Source: Prolixibacteraceae bacterium UBA6029
Lineage (GTDB): Bacteria > Bacteroidota > Bacteroidia > Bacteroidales > Prolixibacteraceae
NCBI GenBank assembly: GCA_002429385.1
Contig: DIZL01000044.1
Span: 1-64,000, forward strand
Length of the DNA: 64,000 bases
Reading direction: 5' to 3'
The notes under the pieces: generated by a model
Told to the model about the DNA's origin: nothing
Seen by the model: only the letters and a program-made list of their open reading frames with translations
The model's database searches: none
Shown: positions 1 through 7,316 of the stretch, piece by piece
Position numbering within the stretch: the stretch's first letter is position 1
Layout of the letters: each line of letters starts with the position of its first letter
Program-made: the position numbers and the translations under genes

Positions 1-127
1 TCTTTTGCGGAGTTAAGGTATTACTTTCTATCAATCTTTTCGACCAGTAGTACTTCTTATCCTAACCGCTTGAATTATCGAAAAACAACCACTACTTTAG
101 TGCTGCATAGAATAAAGCAACAGACAG

Positions 128-733
128 ATGGGAAATAATCCTGAATATATAGGCAAAGATGAAGTGAGAGAGCAATTGGTGCAGTCGGCCCGACAGGTTT
201 TTGCCCGTTACGGCTTTAAAAAAACGGCCCTTGATGATATTGCCCGCGAAGCCCATAAGGGGAAGAGTACCATTTATTATTATTTCAAAAGCAAAGATGA
301 AATCTTTAAGGCCGTGATTGAAGCCGAAGCCGAAATAAGGGCGAAATCGATCAATGCTCAGATTGCTCAGATCGAAGACCCGAAACAAAAACTGAAAACC
401 TATATTTATGTGAGGATGCAATCACTAAAGATGGTTGGTAATTACTATGAGGCCATTAAAAATGACCTGCTTGATAATCTATACTTTATAAATACATTAC
501 GGACCAATCATTTCGATGCTGAAGTAGACCTTGTTAAAGATATGTTGATTGAAGGAATAGTTAAGGGAATATATACTATACAAAACCCGGAGCTTACGGC
601 CAAAACAATCGTTACCTTGCTTCAGGGGTTTGAAGTTCCCCTGATTCTAAAAAATCTATCTGACGAGGAATTACAGAAATCGGTGGATGAAATGCTGAAT
701 ATCCTGTTTTTCGGTATTGTCACAAAAAAATAA
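128..733 (+). CDS. TetR/AcrR family transcriptional regulator
   Basis: A 201-residue protein with the TetR layout: an N-terminal helix-turn-helix at about residues 15-60 (the stretch ARYGFKKTALDDIAREA followed by KSTIYYYFKSKDEIF is characteristic) and an all-helical ligand-binding C-terminal part that cannot be assigned to a ligand. It is expected to bind an operator as a dimer and repress until a small molecule binds. It is convergent with an efflux adaptor gene downstream, so it may regulate efflux genes, but nothing in the sequence proves that, and the genes to its left are outside the window. The ATG at 128 gives the normal family length. A short intrinsic terminator overlaps its stop codon. 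Confidence 0.9.
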   Translation: MGNNPEYIGKDEVREQLVQSARQVFARYGFKKTALDDIAREAHKGKSTIYYYFKSKDEIFKAVIEAEAEIRAKSINAQIAQIEDPKQKLKTYIYVRMQSLKMVGNYYEAIKNDLLDNLYFINTLRTNHFDAEVDLVKDMLIEGIVKGIYTIQNPELTAKTIVTLLQGFEVPLILKNLSDEELQKSVDEMLNILFFGIVTKK

Positions 734-760
734 CCGACACATCTACTGCCCGGTTATTTT
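731..760 (+). terminator. Rho-independent-like terminator of the TetR gene
   Basis: TAACCG at 731-736 (including the stop codon) pairs with CGGTTA at 751-756 and is followed by TTTT. The stem is only 6 bp with a 14-nt loop, so it is a weak terminator. Confidence 0.5.
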
Positions 761-1028
761 GATGGATCACATGATATTGTTGTAGGGAAAGCAAAGCCAA
801 TGGTGAGTTTTAATAAATCTTACTTTTTTAAATTCGATCTTAGTAATCAGGCAATGCCCCCCAGATCCCAATCTTATCTATCTTATATCATAAGGTACAT
901 AAGATTATGGTTGCAGGGGCTGATCTAAGTTACTAAGATCTCTTCAGAAGAGTAAGATCTTTTCTGAAGAAACATACCTGAATATTGGTTTTGGAAACAC
1001 TTTCCACAACAATGTCATGTGATCCATC
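761..1028. repeat. 268-bp palindromic element with 23-bp terminal inverted repeats
   Basis: The left end (from 761, GATGGATCACATGA) and the reverse complement of the right end (to 1028) agree at 22 of 23 positions and continue into GGAAAG after a small gap. Nested inverted pairs lie inside: AAATCTTACT at 814-823 against 951-960, ATCTTAGTAA at 837-846 against 931-940 and AATCTTAT at 870-877 against 899-906. A separate CTTCAGAA/TTCTGAAG pair sits near 943-968. There is no open reading frame inside. It fills exactly the gap between the TetR terminator and the stop codon of the convergent small gene. It could be a MITE-like element or a large folded RNA; target-site duplications are not obvious. 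Confidence 0.7.
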
Positions 1029-1032
1029 TTGA

Positions 1033-1221
1033 TTAAGCACTCAACGTTTTCCGTGATCGCTTAAAAGCATATTGTAGATTTAGAACAATAGATAATCCGG
1101 TCAATAAACCTTCTATAAAATCGAACAAATTGTTTGAAGGTAAAAATCTGTTCATCACTAAGGCAATGGCGAAAAGCCCGACTCCCCAATGCCATTCTGA
1201 TAATTGTCTGAATTTCATCAT
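1033..1221 (-). CDS. Small two-helix membrane protein of unknown function
   Basis: A 62-residue protein that I do not recognise as a named family. It starts 6 bp after the stop codon of the efflux adaptor on the same strand, so the two are almost certainly co-transcribed. Two hydrophobic segments are visible, at about residues 12-27 (WGVGLFAIALVMNRFL) and 33-50 (FDFIEGLLTGLSIVLNL), followed by a basic tail (KRSRKT) that should stay in the cytoplasm. The clean separation, membrane-protein composition and tight spacing argue that it is real. A role as an accessory subunit of the adaptor-dependent transport system is inference from position only. Confidence 0.65.
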   Translation of the reverse strand: MMKFRQLSEWHWGVGLFAIALVMNRFLPSNNLFDFIEGLLTGLSIVLNLQYAFKRSRKTLSA

Positions 1222-1227
1222 GATCCC

Positions 1228-2568
1228 TTATTTCTTCACTTTAAAAAGCTCTTTCTCGTCCACTTTTTTAACCTCCGAACTATCGTTGAGCAGTTTATTG
1301 ATGGCATTAAAAGGAGCAATTACAACTTCATCGCCTGCTTTAATCCCTTCCAGGATCTCGATGTTCTGGCTGTCCTGAATGCCGGTTTTCACGGCTTGTT
1401 TCTTCACTTTGCCATCTTTGTACAAAAACACAACCTCCACTTTTTCATCGTCTGCCGATTTGGCTCCTTTTTTCGTTACGGCTTCCGTTTCTCCTTCAGG
1501 TTTTTCCTCTTCTGTCTTCTTTTCTGCAACCTTCCCGTTGTTCTTCAATGCACGGGTAGTTACGGCCTGAATTGGAACAGATATCACGTTCTTTCGGGTC
1601 TCGGTCTGAATATCAACTGTTGCCGACATTCCGGGACGGAAAGGATATATTTTGCCGCCCACTGAGTCGACCAAATCCTTATAGGATTCTTCGAGCAGGA
1701 GGATCTTAACATTGAAATTGGTAACCTGATCCGTTGAGGCGCCTGCTGTGTTGGCTGAGTTGGCTATTTCAGTAACAATTCCTTTAAACTTGCGTCCCAG
1801 ATAAGCATCTACCTCAACCAGTGCGGTATCTTTTAGGTTAACCCGTACAATATCGTTTTCATTGACGTCAACCTTCACTTCCATCAGGTGAAGATTGGCA
1901 ATAACCATCGTTTCGGTTCCTGCATACATATTGGTTCCCACTACGCGTTCGCCTTTTTCAACATTCAGGCGAGCGATGGTTCCATTCATTGGTGCGTATA
2001 TTTTTGTTTTCACAAGCTGTTCCTGAGCTTCGGCTACCGACGCTTCGGCCGATTTAACGGCAAACTGTGCAGCCTTCACCTCCGACTGGGCTACTTTATA
2101 CGAAGCCTGGGCCGTTTCGAAATCCGAAACCGGAATCGCATCCTGTTTAAATAAAGTACTTGACCGTTTAAACGACATTTCACTTTCAATCAAACGGGCA
2201 TCCGCCTGGGCCAGACGCGCCTGTGAGGAGCTCAGACTTGCCAGATCCCTGTTGTAAGCCTGGATGTACATATCCGGTTTAATAACCATCAGAAGCTGGT
2301 CTTTTTTAACCTCATAGCCTTCTTTAACTGTCAATTCTATAATTTCACCTGAAACGTCCGGGCTGATCTTCACCTCTGTTGCCGGCTGAACCTTGCCATT
2401 GGCAGTGATTAATTCAGTAATGGTCTTACTCTCAACGATTTTTGTTGATACATTGATTTGATAATCTTTACCAAACCAACCCATTTTTTTACCTGCAATG
2501 AGGCCGACGATAAGGATCACCATCAAAGCAACAGCATATGGTAAGAGTTTCTTCGAATTTTTCTTCAT
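1228..2568 (-). CDS. Efflux RND/ABC transporter periplasmic adaptor subunit (HlyD/MacA-like)
   Basis: A 446-residue membrane fusion protein. It has an N-terminal signal anchor at about residues 9-27, a split lipoyl-like domain (ISPDVSGEIIELTVKEGYEV, then YAPMNGTIARLNVEKGERV), a long helical hairpin at about 105-195, and a beta-barrel plus membrane-proximal region. Such proteins link an inner-membrane RND or ABC pump to a TolC-type outer-membrane channel. The hairpin is MacA-like in length. An unusual charged insertion, rich in Lys and Glu, lies at about residues 345-380 just before the last strand region. No pump or outer-membrane channel gene is adjacent; only a 62-residue membrane protein follows. 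The substrate is unknown. Confidence 0.88.
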   Translation of the reverse strand: MKKNSKKLLPYAVALMVILIVGLIAGKKMGWFGKDYQINVSTKIVESKTITELITANGKVQPATEVKISPDVSGEIIELTVKEGYEVKKDQLLMVIKPDMYIQAYNRDLASLSSSQARLAQADARLIESEMSFKRSSTLFKQDAIPVSDFETAQASYKVAQSEVKAAQFAVKSAEASVAEAQEQLVKTKIYAPMNGTIARLNVEKGERVVGTNMYAGTETMVIANLHLMEVKVDVNENDIVRVNLKDTALVEVDAYLGRKFKGIVTEIANSANTAGASTDQVTNFNVKILLLEESYKDLVDSVGGKIYPFRPGMSATVDIQTETRKNVISVPIQAVTTRALKNNGKVAEKKTEEEKPEGETEAVTKKGAKSADDEKVEVVFLYKDGKVKKQAVKTGIQDSQNIEILEGIKAGDEVVIAPFNAINKLLNDSSEVKKVDEKELFKVKK

Positions 2569-2648
2569 TTCAATTTCAATTTGAACTATATGTATAAGAT
2601 CACTTTTTAAAATTACAATATTTCTGAACCCAACGTTTCTTTTTTTAC

Positions 2649-2669
2649 CCTAAAGTTTTTAACTTTAGG
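2649..2669. repeat. Perfect 9-bp hairpin
   Basis: CCTAAAGTT at 2649-2657 and AACTTTAGG at 2661-2669 form a perfect stem with a 3-nt loop, 80 bp upstream of the efflux adaptor start. It could be an operator or a leader hairpin. A T-run lies on its left on the plus strand, so it is not an intrinsic terminator for minus-strand transcription. Confidence 0.5.
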
Positions 2670-2845
2670 TTTCAAATGAGTTCATACCAAAGTCTGACGA
2701 TAAGTTTCAGAAATGAATTTGTTGACTCCAGACTCCAATTTTTCTTCCATTAAGATGATTTTCATGAAAGCCCTGAACCTGCTTTCGACCTATACGGAAC
2801 GTATCCGGGAGGGGATTGCGTCGTATCTGCTTCGGATAGATTAAT

Positions 2846-2907
2846 CTATGATTGATCTATAACTGTACTAAAATTTCGATCTTTATATGGCTATAGATCA
2901 GTCATAG
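2846..2907. repeat. 16-bp inverted repeat with one mismatch
   Basis: CTATGATTGATCTATA at 2846-2861 is matched by the reverse complement of 2892-2907 at 15 of 16 positions, separated by 30 nt. CTGTACTA near 2863-2870 is an alternative partner for TAGTACAG near 2905-2912, so the two arms could switch pairing. It lies in the divergent promoter region. Confidence 0.55.
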
Positions 2908-3165
2908 TACAGATATACCGAAGGAAACCCCTACCAAACCCTATCCAAACCTTAAGCAATCCCCTTGCGTTATCATTTCTGACACGTGCAGATTTAACCT
3001 TTTGTAATGATTTATTTCAGGAATAAAAGGATAAGTCATCTGCCGATTTATCCTGAAAGTTACTTTCCGATCAGAACATTCAAACCCGTCAGGTGTTATC
3101 TTCGGTTAAGGGATCATTAAATCATTGTGTCCCTGGTGATAATTTACAGTAACAAATACAATTAG

Positions 3166-4719
3166 ATGATGAATCAGTCAAAGTATTATGTGGAAGAATC
3201 AATAACCGGATTGAATATACAAGATATGCCATTCGAGTCCTTCCTGAAAAACCTGAAAGAAAGGATGAAGAGTGTTTTTCATGTTCGTGCTGACATTGAT
3301 AAGATGGCAATTAAACGCGGAATGCCGCCGTTTGTAATGCGTGAGATCATGAGTTTAAATCCTTTGGCTGTTGGAATTCCATACGAATTTGGGGGCCGGG
3401 GATGTCATATGAAAGAAAATCTTGCCTTATTGGCCACAGCTTCCTATGAATCGCTGGCTTTGTCGCTTACTTTTGGGATTAACTCAGCACTTTTCCTTCA
3501 GCCTGTGGCTAAATATGCCCAGTATGAAGCAAAGGCGCCGATTTTTGACCGATTCCTGAACCAGCAAAATATGGGTGGATTAATGATTACTGAACCTGAT
3601 TTTGGCAGTGATGCACTAAATATGCAAACCTCCTCAACAGAGCGGAACGGAAAATACCATCTCCAGGGAACCAAGCACTGGGCCGGTCTTACCGGATGGG
3701 CCGAATTCTGGCTGTTGACAGCTCGCGAACGCAGCCATAGCGGAGATTTGAAACGCGACATTGACTTTTTTATCTGCGACATAAACAGTCCCGGGCAGCA
3801 GATCGTGGTTGAAGAGATATACGAAAATCTGGGCTTATACCAGATTCCTTATGGACGTAACCGGTTGGATGTAGTAATCCCGGGCGTGCAGAAACTCATC
3901 CCCGAGACGACCGGGGTAAAAATGATGCTCGATTTGCTTCACCGCAGCAGGATGCAATTTCCGGGAATGGCCATGGGTTTTATTCATCGCTTGCTCGATG
4001 AGTCGATTGAACATGTCAATCAAAGGGCTATAGGCGGAAAACCGCTGTTTACCTACGACCAGGTGCAGCAACGCCTGGCAAAACTTCAGGCCTCGTACAC
4101 GATTTGTTCGGCCATGTGCGCCAATAGCAGCGAAAAGGCCGGCATTGAGAATGATCTTTCGCAGATTGGGTTTGAAGCGAATTCAGTGAAAAGTGTAGTT
4201 ACTGATCTGATGCAGGAGGCCGCCCAGTCAGCTACCCAGTTGGTGGGAGCGCAAGCCTACAAATTAAATCATATTGCAGGAAGGAGTATAACCGACAGTC
4301 GTCCGTTCCAGATCTTTGAGGGATCGAATGATATTTTATATGCCCAGATATCGGAAAGCCTGGTTAAAATGATGAAAAAGGCGAAGGAAGGCAATTTGTT
4401 TCAATTTCTGAAAAGCTTTCATCTTACAGCCAAATCGGCCTCGTTCATGAAGGATATACTTGATTTTGAATTGGATACCAATCTCGCACAACGTAAGATG
4501 GTCGAATTGGGGCAGGTACTCGGACGGATAGTATCCTTCGAAATGGTGATTAACCTTGGGGCAAAAGGATTCCGCAGCGATTTGATCAGCAATGGTCTGG
4601 CGATGCTCAACCAGGAGATTACGGCTTTGATGAGCAGTTTTAAGCATGAGAACCAGACTGCAGTCATTGAAGATTACCAGAACAATAGTTCATGGATGAA
4701 TTACGTTCTTGCCATATAA
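3166..4719 (+). CDS. Acyl-CoA dehydrogenase family protein
   Basis: A 517-residue flavoprotein of the acyl-CoA dehydrogenase superfamily, which oxidises acyl-CoA thioesters to enoyl-CoA and passes electrons to electron-transfer flavoprotein. Visible signatures are the FAD/substrate motif MITEPDFGSD at about residues 138-147 and the C-terminal IFEGSNDIL at about 382-390, whose Glu lies where the catalytic base of medium-chain dehydrogenases sits. It is longer than the usual 380-400 residues because of a C-terminal helical extension of about 120 residues, as in larger bacterial family members. It stands alone between long non-coding stretches, with no beta-oxidation partners nearby, so the substrate is unknown. 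Confidence 0.85.
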   Translation: MMNQSKYYVEESITGLNIQDMPFESFLKNLKERMKSVFHVRADIDKMAIKRGMPPFVMREIMSLNPLAVGIPYEFGGRGCHMKENLALLATASYESLALSLTFGINSALFLQPVAKYAQYEAKAPIFDRFLNQQNMGGLMITEPDFGSDALNMQTSSTERNGKYHLQGTKHWAGLTGWAEFWLLTARERSHSGDLKRDIDFFICDINSPGQQIVVEEIYENLGLYQIPYGRNRLDVVIPGVQKLIPETTGVKMMLDLLHRSRMQFPGMAMGFIHRLLDESIEHVNQRAIGGKPLFTYDQVQQRLAKLQASYTICSAMCANSSEKAGIENDLSQIGFEANSVKSVVTDLMQEAAQSATQLVGAQAYKLNHIAGRSITDSRPFQIFEGSNDILYAQISESLVKMMKKAKEGNLFQFLKSFHLTAKSASFMKDILDFELDTNLAQRKMVELGQVLGRIVSFEMVINLGAKGFRSDLISNGLAMLNQEITALMSSFKHENQTAVIEDYQNNSSWMNYVLAI

Positions 4720-4950
4720 AAAACAGGAAAAGGGAGAAAGGAAAATGGAAAAGGGAGACAGGAAAAAGGAAAATGGAAAAGGGAGAAAGGAGAAGTGAAT
4801 AAGGAGAAAGAAAACAAAAGAAAGGAAACAGGAAATAGGAAATACTCGTTGACAGTCCTGTTTCCCTTCTCCTTTTTCCTTTTTCCCATTTCTTGTTTCC
4901 CTTTTCCTTTCTCCCTTTTCCTGTTTCCTATTTCCTTTTTCCTATTTTTA
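4720..4950. repeat. Purine/pyrimidine mirror hairpin (GGAAAA-type), largest copy
   Basis: From the stop codon of the acyl-CoA dehydrogenase to 4843 the plus strand is almost pure purine, made of reiterated GGAAAA, GGGAGAAA and GGAAAT words. After a short mixed spacer (about 4844-4858) it is almost pure pyrimidine to 4947 with complementary words. The two halves can pair over about 90 bp. It probably ends transcription and may grow or shrink by slippage. Open frames on both strands here (for example 4701-4973 minus) are low-complexity artefacts. Smaller copies lie at 5967-6074, 23983-24094 and 47973-48034. Confidence 0.8.
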
Positions 4951-5042
4951 CGGCCTGAAAAAGATGCGTTCACGATAATTCACCCTTATAGAGAAAGTGA
5001 ATCTCAGTTAAATGCGTTAAACATCAACAAACAAAAGTAGTA

Positions 5043-5288
5043 ATGAGGTTTTTTTCATATGTGATCTATTCTCCTGATGCAGGTCAATTCTATTACGGAT
5101 ATTTTGAAGATCTTGAAAAAGTCCTTGAGATGCACAATGCTGATCAGATAGCCCCGACGAAAGGTAAAGGTCCGTGGGTTCTTATGTTTTCGGAAACCTA
5201 TGATAACCGTGTGAGGGCGATCCGGCAATCCAGCTTTTACAGGTCGGTGAAGGGACAGCGGTTTATAAAGAAGATGCTGAATTTTTAA
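5043..5288 (+). CDS. GIY-YIG domain protein, degenerate active site
   Basis: An 81-residue protein spanning one GIY-YIG nuclease fold: the first strand pair YVIYSP plus FYYGYF (canonical Y-V-Y/I ... Y-I-G), then HNADQIAPTKGKGPW, matching the conserved HN...T...PW block, and a C-terminal helix. Small stand-alone members are common in Bacteroidota and are presumed DNA-processing enzymes. In this copy the usual E-A-x-x-R-E helix reads RVRAIRQSSFYR, so the Glu that coordinates the metal ion appears to be missing. The start at 5043 gives a family-typical N-terminus. Nuclease activity is doubtful; a DNA-binding role is possible. Confidence 0.72.
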   Translation: MRFFSYVIYSPDAGQFYYGYFEDLEKVLEMHNADQIAPTKGKGPWVLMFSETYDNRVRAIRQSSFYRSVKGQRFIKKMLNF

Positions 5289-5414
5289 GCGAATAGCCTT
5301 CCGGTAGTCCGTTTTCAGTCAATAACCGGTCGGTTTTGCACTCATCAACAGGGGATTGTTAATAAATAATTGATTGACCACCATTGTTTTGATAAATCTA
5401 TGTTCGATCTTTAG

Positions 5415-5422
5415 TAATTTTG
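5415..5422 (+). promoter_or_regulatory. -7 promoter box for the SPOR lipoprotein gene
   Basis: TAATTTTG matches the Bacteroidota -7 consensus TAnnTTTG. A TTTTG at 5387-5391 lies roughly where the -33 element belongs. The box is 26 bp upstream of the ATG at 5448. Confidence 0.55.
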
Positions 5423-5447
5423 TAATCAATTTTAATTCGATAAGGCC

Positions 5448-5969
5448 ATGAAAAGAATCATCTTAGTCGTTTTTACCTTAGCATTGCTTACGAGCGGATG
5501 TAAAGTATTTAAATCCTCCAAAAAAAGTCAGGCATCCACACCAAGAACAGAAACTACCGCAGAAACCAAAGTATTCTCGGTACCGGCAACTAAATCTCCT
5601 GCTCGGGAGAATCCTGTATCTGATAAAATGTATGAAACTGCCGATAAAGCCGCTACCGGAACCCCGGTTGGCCCTCCCATTTCGGTAAAGAGCGAAAAGT
5701 TTACCCTGTCGTCAGAAGATCAGGCCAATGTGGGAGGCAAGACTTTCTTCATTATTGTTGGAAGTTTCGGTAATAATGACAACGCGGTAAAATTCAAACA
5801 GGATTTGATTCAGCAGGGTTTCAAGGCAATCATTCTTCACAGTGAAACCGGATTAAACAGGGTTTGTGTTGACTCATTTACCGACGAGGCATCGGCCCGG
5901 GCCAAGGTTCAGAAAGTAAGAACCGACTTTCCGAAGTACAAAGACTGCTGGTTGCTGATTAAGAAATAG
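5448..5969 (+). CDS. SPOR domain-containing lipoprotein
   Basis: A 173-residue protein with a lipoprotein signal peptide (lipobox LTSGC, Cys at residue 18), a low-complexity Ser/Thr/Lys/Pro linker to about residue 95, and a C-terminal SPOR domain at about residues 98-172 (KTFFIIVGSFGNNDNAVKF is the typical first strand and helix). SPOR domains bind denuded peptidoglycan glycan strands at division septa, so the protein is expected in the envelope, anchored by lipid and touching the cell wall. It is a single-gene unit with its own -7 box and is followed by a purine/pyrimidine hairpin. The exact role is unknown. Confidence 0.85.
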   Translation: MKRIILVVFTLALLTSGCKVFKSSKKSQASTPRTETTAETKVFSVPATKSPARENPVSDKMYETADKAATGTPVGPPISVKSEKFTLSSEDQANVGGKTFFIIVGSFGNNDNAVKFKQDLIQQGFKAIILHSETGLNRVCVDSFTDEASARAKVQKVRTDFPKYKDCWLLIKK

Positions 5970-6074
5970 GAAATAGAAATAAAGAATAAGGAAATAGAAA
6001 ACAGGAAAGAGGAAAGAGGAAATACGCATCGCGCACCTTTCCCTTTTCCCTTTTCCTTTTTCCTTTTTCCTCTT
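5967..6074. repeat. Purine/pyrimidine mirror hairpin between convergent genes
   Basis: A purine arm (about 5967-6022), a 13-nt spacer rich in GC, and a pyrimidine arm (6036-6074) lie exactly between the stop codons of the SPOR lipoprotein and the aminotransferase-like gene. Same type as the element at 4720-4950. It likely serves as a two-way terminator. Confidence 0.75.
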
Positions 6075-7226
6075 TTATTTTAGTGAGGGAACAACCCTTA
6101 ATCGTTCAGCGGCTTTCTCAAGCGTTTCATTGTTCTTGGCAAAGCAAATCCTCACCATTTTCAGTTTGTTTTTCTCGTGCAGGAATGCCGATACGGGAAT
6201 TACCCCAACTCCGTATTCATTGGCCATACGATAAGTAAAATCAGTATCCAGCTCATCTGAGATGTTGGAATAATCCAGAATCTCAAAGTAACTTCCCTGC
6301 GAAGGAATGATTTTGAACAGACTGTCACCCATCAAACGATTAAAGTAATTTCGTTTGCCCTGGTACATTTCGGTAATGTCTTTCCATGATTCATCGGTCA
6401 GAAGATACTCGGAAAGGGCATATTGGAGCGGGGTATTCACATTGTAGATCTGGAACTGCTGAATTCTTCTGAACTCGTTCATCAGCTTTTCCGGGGCAAG
6501 AATATATGCCAATCCCCAGCCATTGATATTAAAAACAGGGCCAAAGGATGACACGACAAAGCTGCGGGCTGCAAGTTTCTCATACCTGCAGACGCTCTGA
6601 TGGGTATTGTTGTCAAAAACGATCGATTCAAAAACTTCATCGCTAAGGATTACAATGTTCGTTCCGTTGGTCAGATGCTGCAATTGAATGAGATCAGAAT
6701 CAGATAACACTGCTCCTGTAGGATTGTGAGGTGAATTGATAATGATCATCCGTGTTTTGGAGGTAATCATTTTTCGTACTTCTTCCCAGTCGATATGAAA
6801 ATCGGGTTGTTTAAGCGCCACATAAACAGGACGGCCTCCGTTGATGGAAACAGCAGGTGCATAAGACTCATATGCAGGCTCAAAAAGAATCACTTCATCT
6901 TCGTCCTTCACCGTGGTACTAATAGCGGTCATAATGGCCTGGATAGGTCCGGCCGTAATGGTTATTTCAGTTTCAGGATTATATGTATGATTGTACATGC
7001 GACTTACCCGGGCCGAAATGACTTCGCGCAATTCGCTGATCCCTTCATGAGGAGCAAAGTTGTTATAGCCTGAACGTATGTACATGGCAGCCAAATCGGC
7101 TAATTTTTCAGGACATGGAAAATCGGTTTTCCCCAGTGCAAGATCAATTGCCCCGGTTTCTGCAACAAGTTTGTTGAGAGTGGAAAAGATACTTCCTTTA
7201 GTATTTGGTAATTTAGAAAGAGCCAT
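6075..7226 (-). CDS. Class I/II aminotransferase-fold protein lacking the PLP lysine
   Basis: A 383-residue protein of the fold-type I aminotransferase family, closest in feel to the methionine/kynurenine aminotransferase group (short N-terminus with ALGKTDFPCP, NSPHNPTGAVLSD, then ILSDEVFESIVFD). Where family members have SFGKTYHxxGWKxGY, this one has SFGPVFNINGWGLAY: Pro replaces the Schiff-base Lys and Gly replaces the basic residue after GW. The Tyr of SDEVY is Phe. The substrate Arg near the end (MVRICFAKN) is kept. The gene is intact and full length. It is therefore either a non-catalytic paralogue or an enzyme with altered PLP chemistry. A -7 box sits upstream. Confidence 0.85.
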   Translation of the reverse strand: MALSKLPNTKGSIFSTLNKLVAETGAIDLALGKTDFPCPEKLADLAAMYIRSGYNNFAPHEGISELREVISARVSRMYNHTYNPETEITITAGPIQAIMTAISTTVKDEDEVILFEPAYESYAPAVSINGGRPVYVALKQPDFHIDWEEVRKMITSKTRMIIINSPHNPTGAVLSDSDLIQLQHLTNGTNIVILSDEVFESIVFDNNTHQSVCRYEKLAARSFVVSSFGPVFNINGWGLAYILAPEKLMNEFRRIQQFQIYNVNTPLQYALSEYLLTDESWKDITEMYQGKRNYFNRLMGDSLFKIIPSQGSYFEILDYSNISDELDTDFTYRMANEYGVGVIPVSAFLHEKNKLKMVRICFAKNNETLEKAAERLRVVPSLK

Positions 7227-7245
7227 GAGAAAACTTATATAATGA

Positions 7246-7253
7246 CAAAGTTA
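7246..7253 (-). promoter_or_regulatory. -7 promoter box for the aminotransferase-like gene
   Basis: Read on the minus strand this is TAACTTTG, matching TAnnTTTG, 20 bp upstream of the ATG at 7226. Confidence 0.5.
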
Positions 7254-7316
7254 GAAAAATATACTTTTCACTTCTATATCTTATGCTAATGTATTCAAAA
7301 TAATTTATTTTACCAA

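Larger units (their letters stand above)
2569..3165. other. Divergent 597-bp intergenic region with several inverted repeats
   Basis: This lies between the start of the efflux adaptor (minus) and the acyl-CoA dehydrogenase (plus) and must hold both promoters, but no clear TAnnTTTG box was found at the expected distance from either start. It contains two clear hairpins, listed separately, and a more distant inverted pair GGGGATTGC (about 2813-2821) and GCAATCCCC (about 2956-2964). No open reading frame looks real. Confidence 0.5.

Noticed and set aside
2569..3165. Missing small gene in the divergent gap
   Set aside because: Frames there are short and unrelated to protein-like composition; the 62-residue frame at 3122-3310 on the minus strand overlaps the dehydrogenase start.
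4701..5040. ORFs of 80-90 residues on both strands across the purine/pyrimidine hairpin
   Set aside because: Composed of simple words; both strands are open because the sequence is low-complexity. No homology-like composition.
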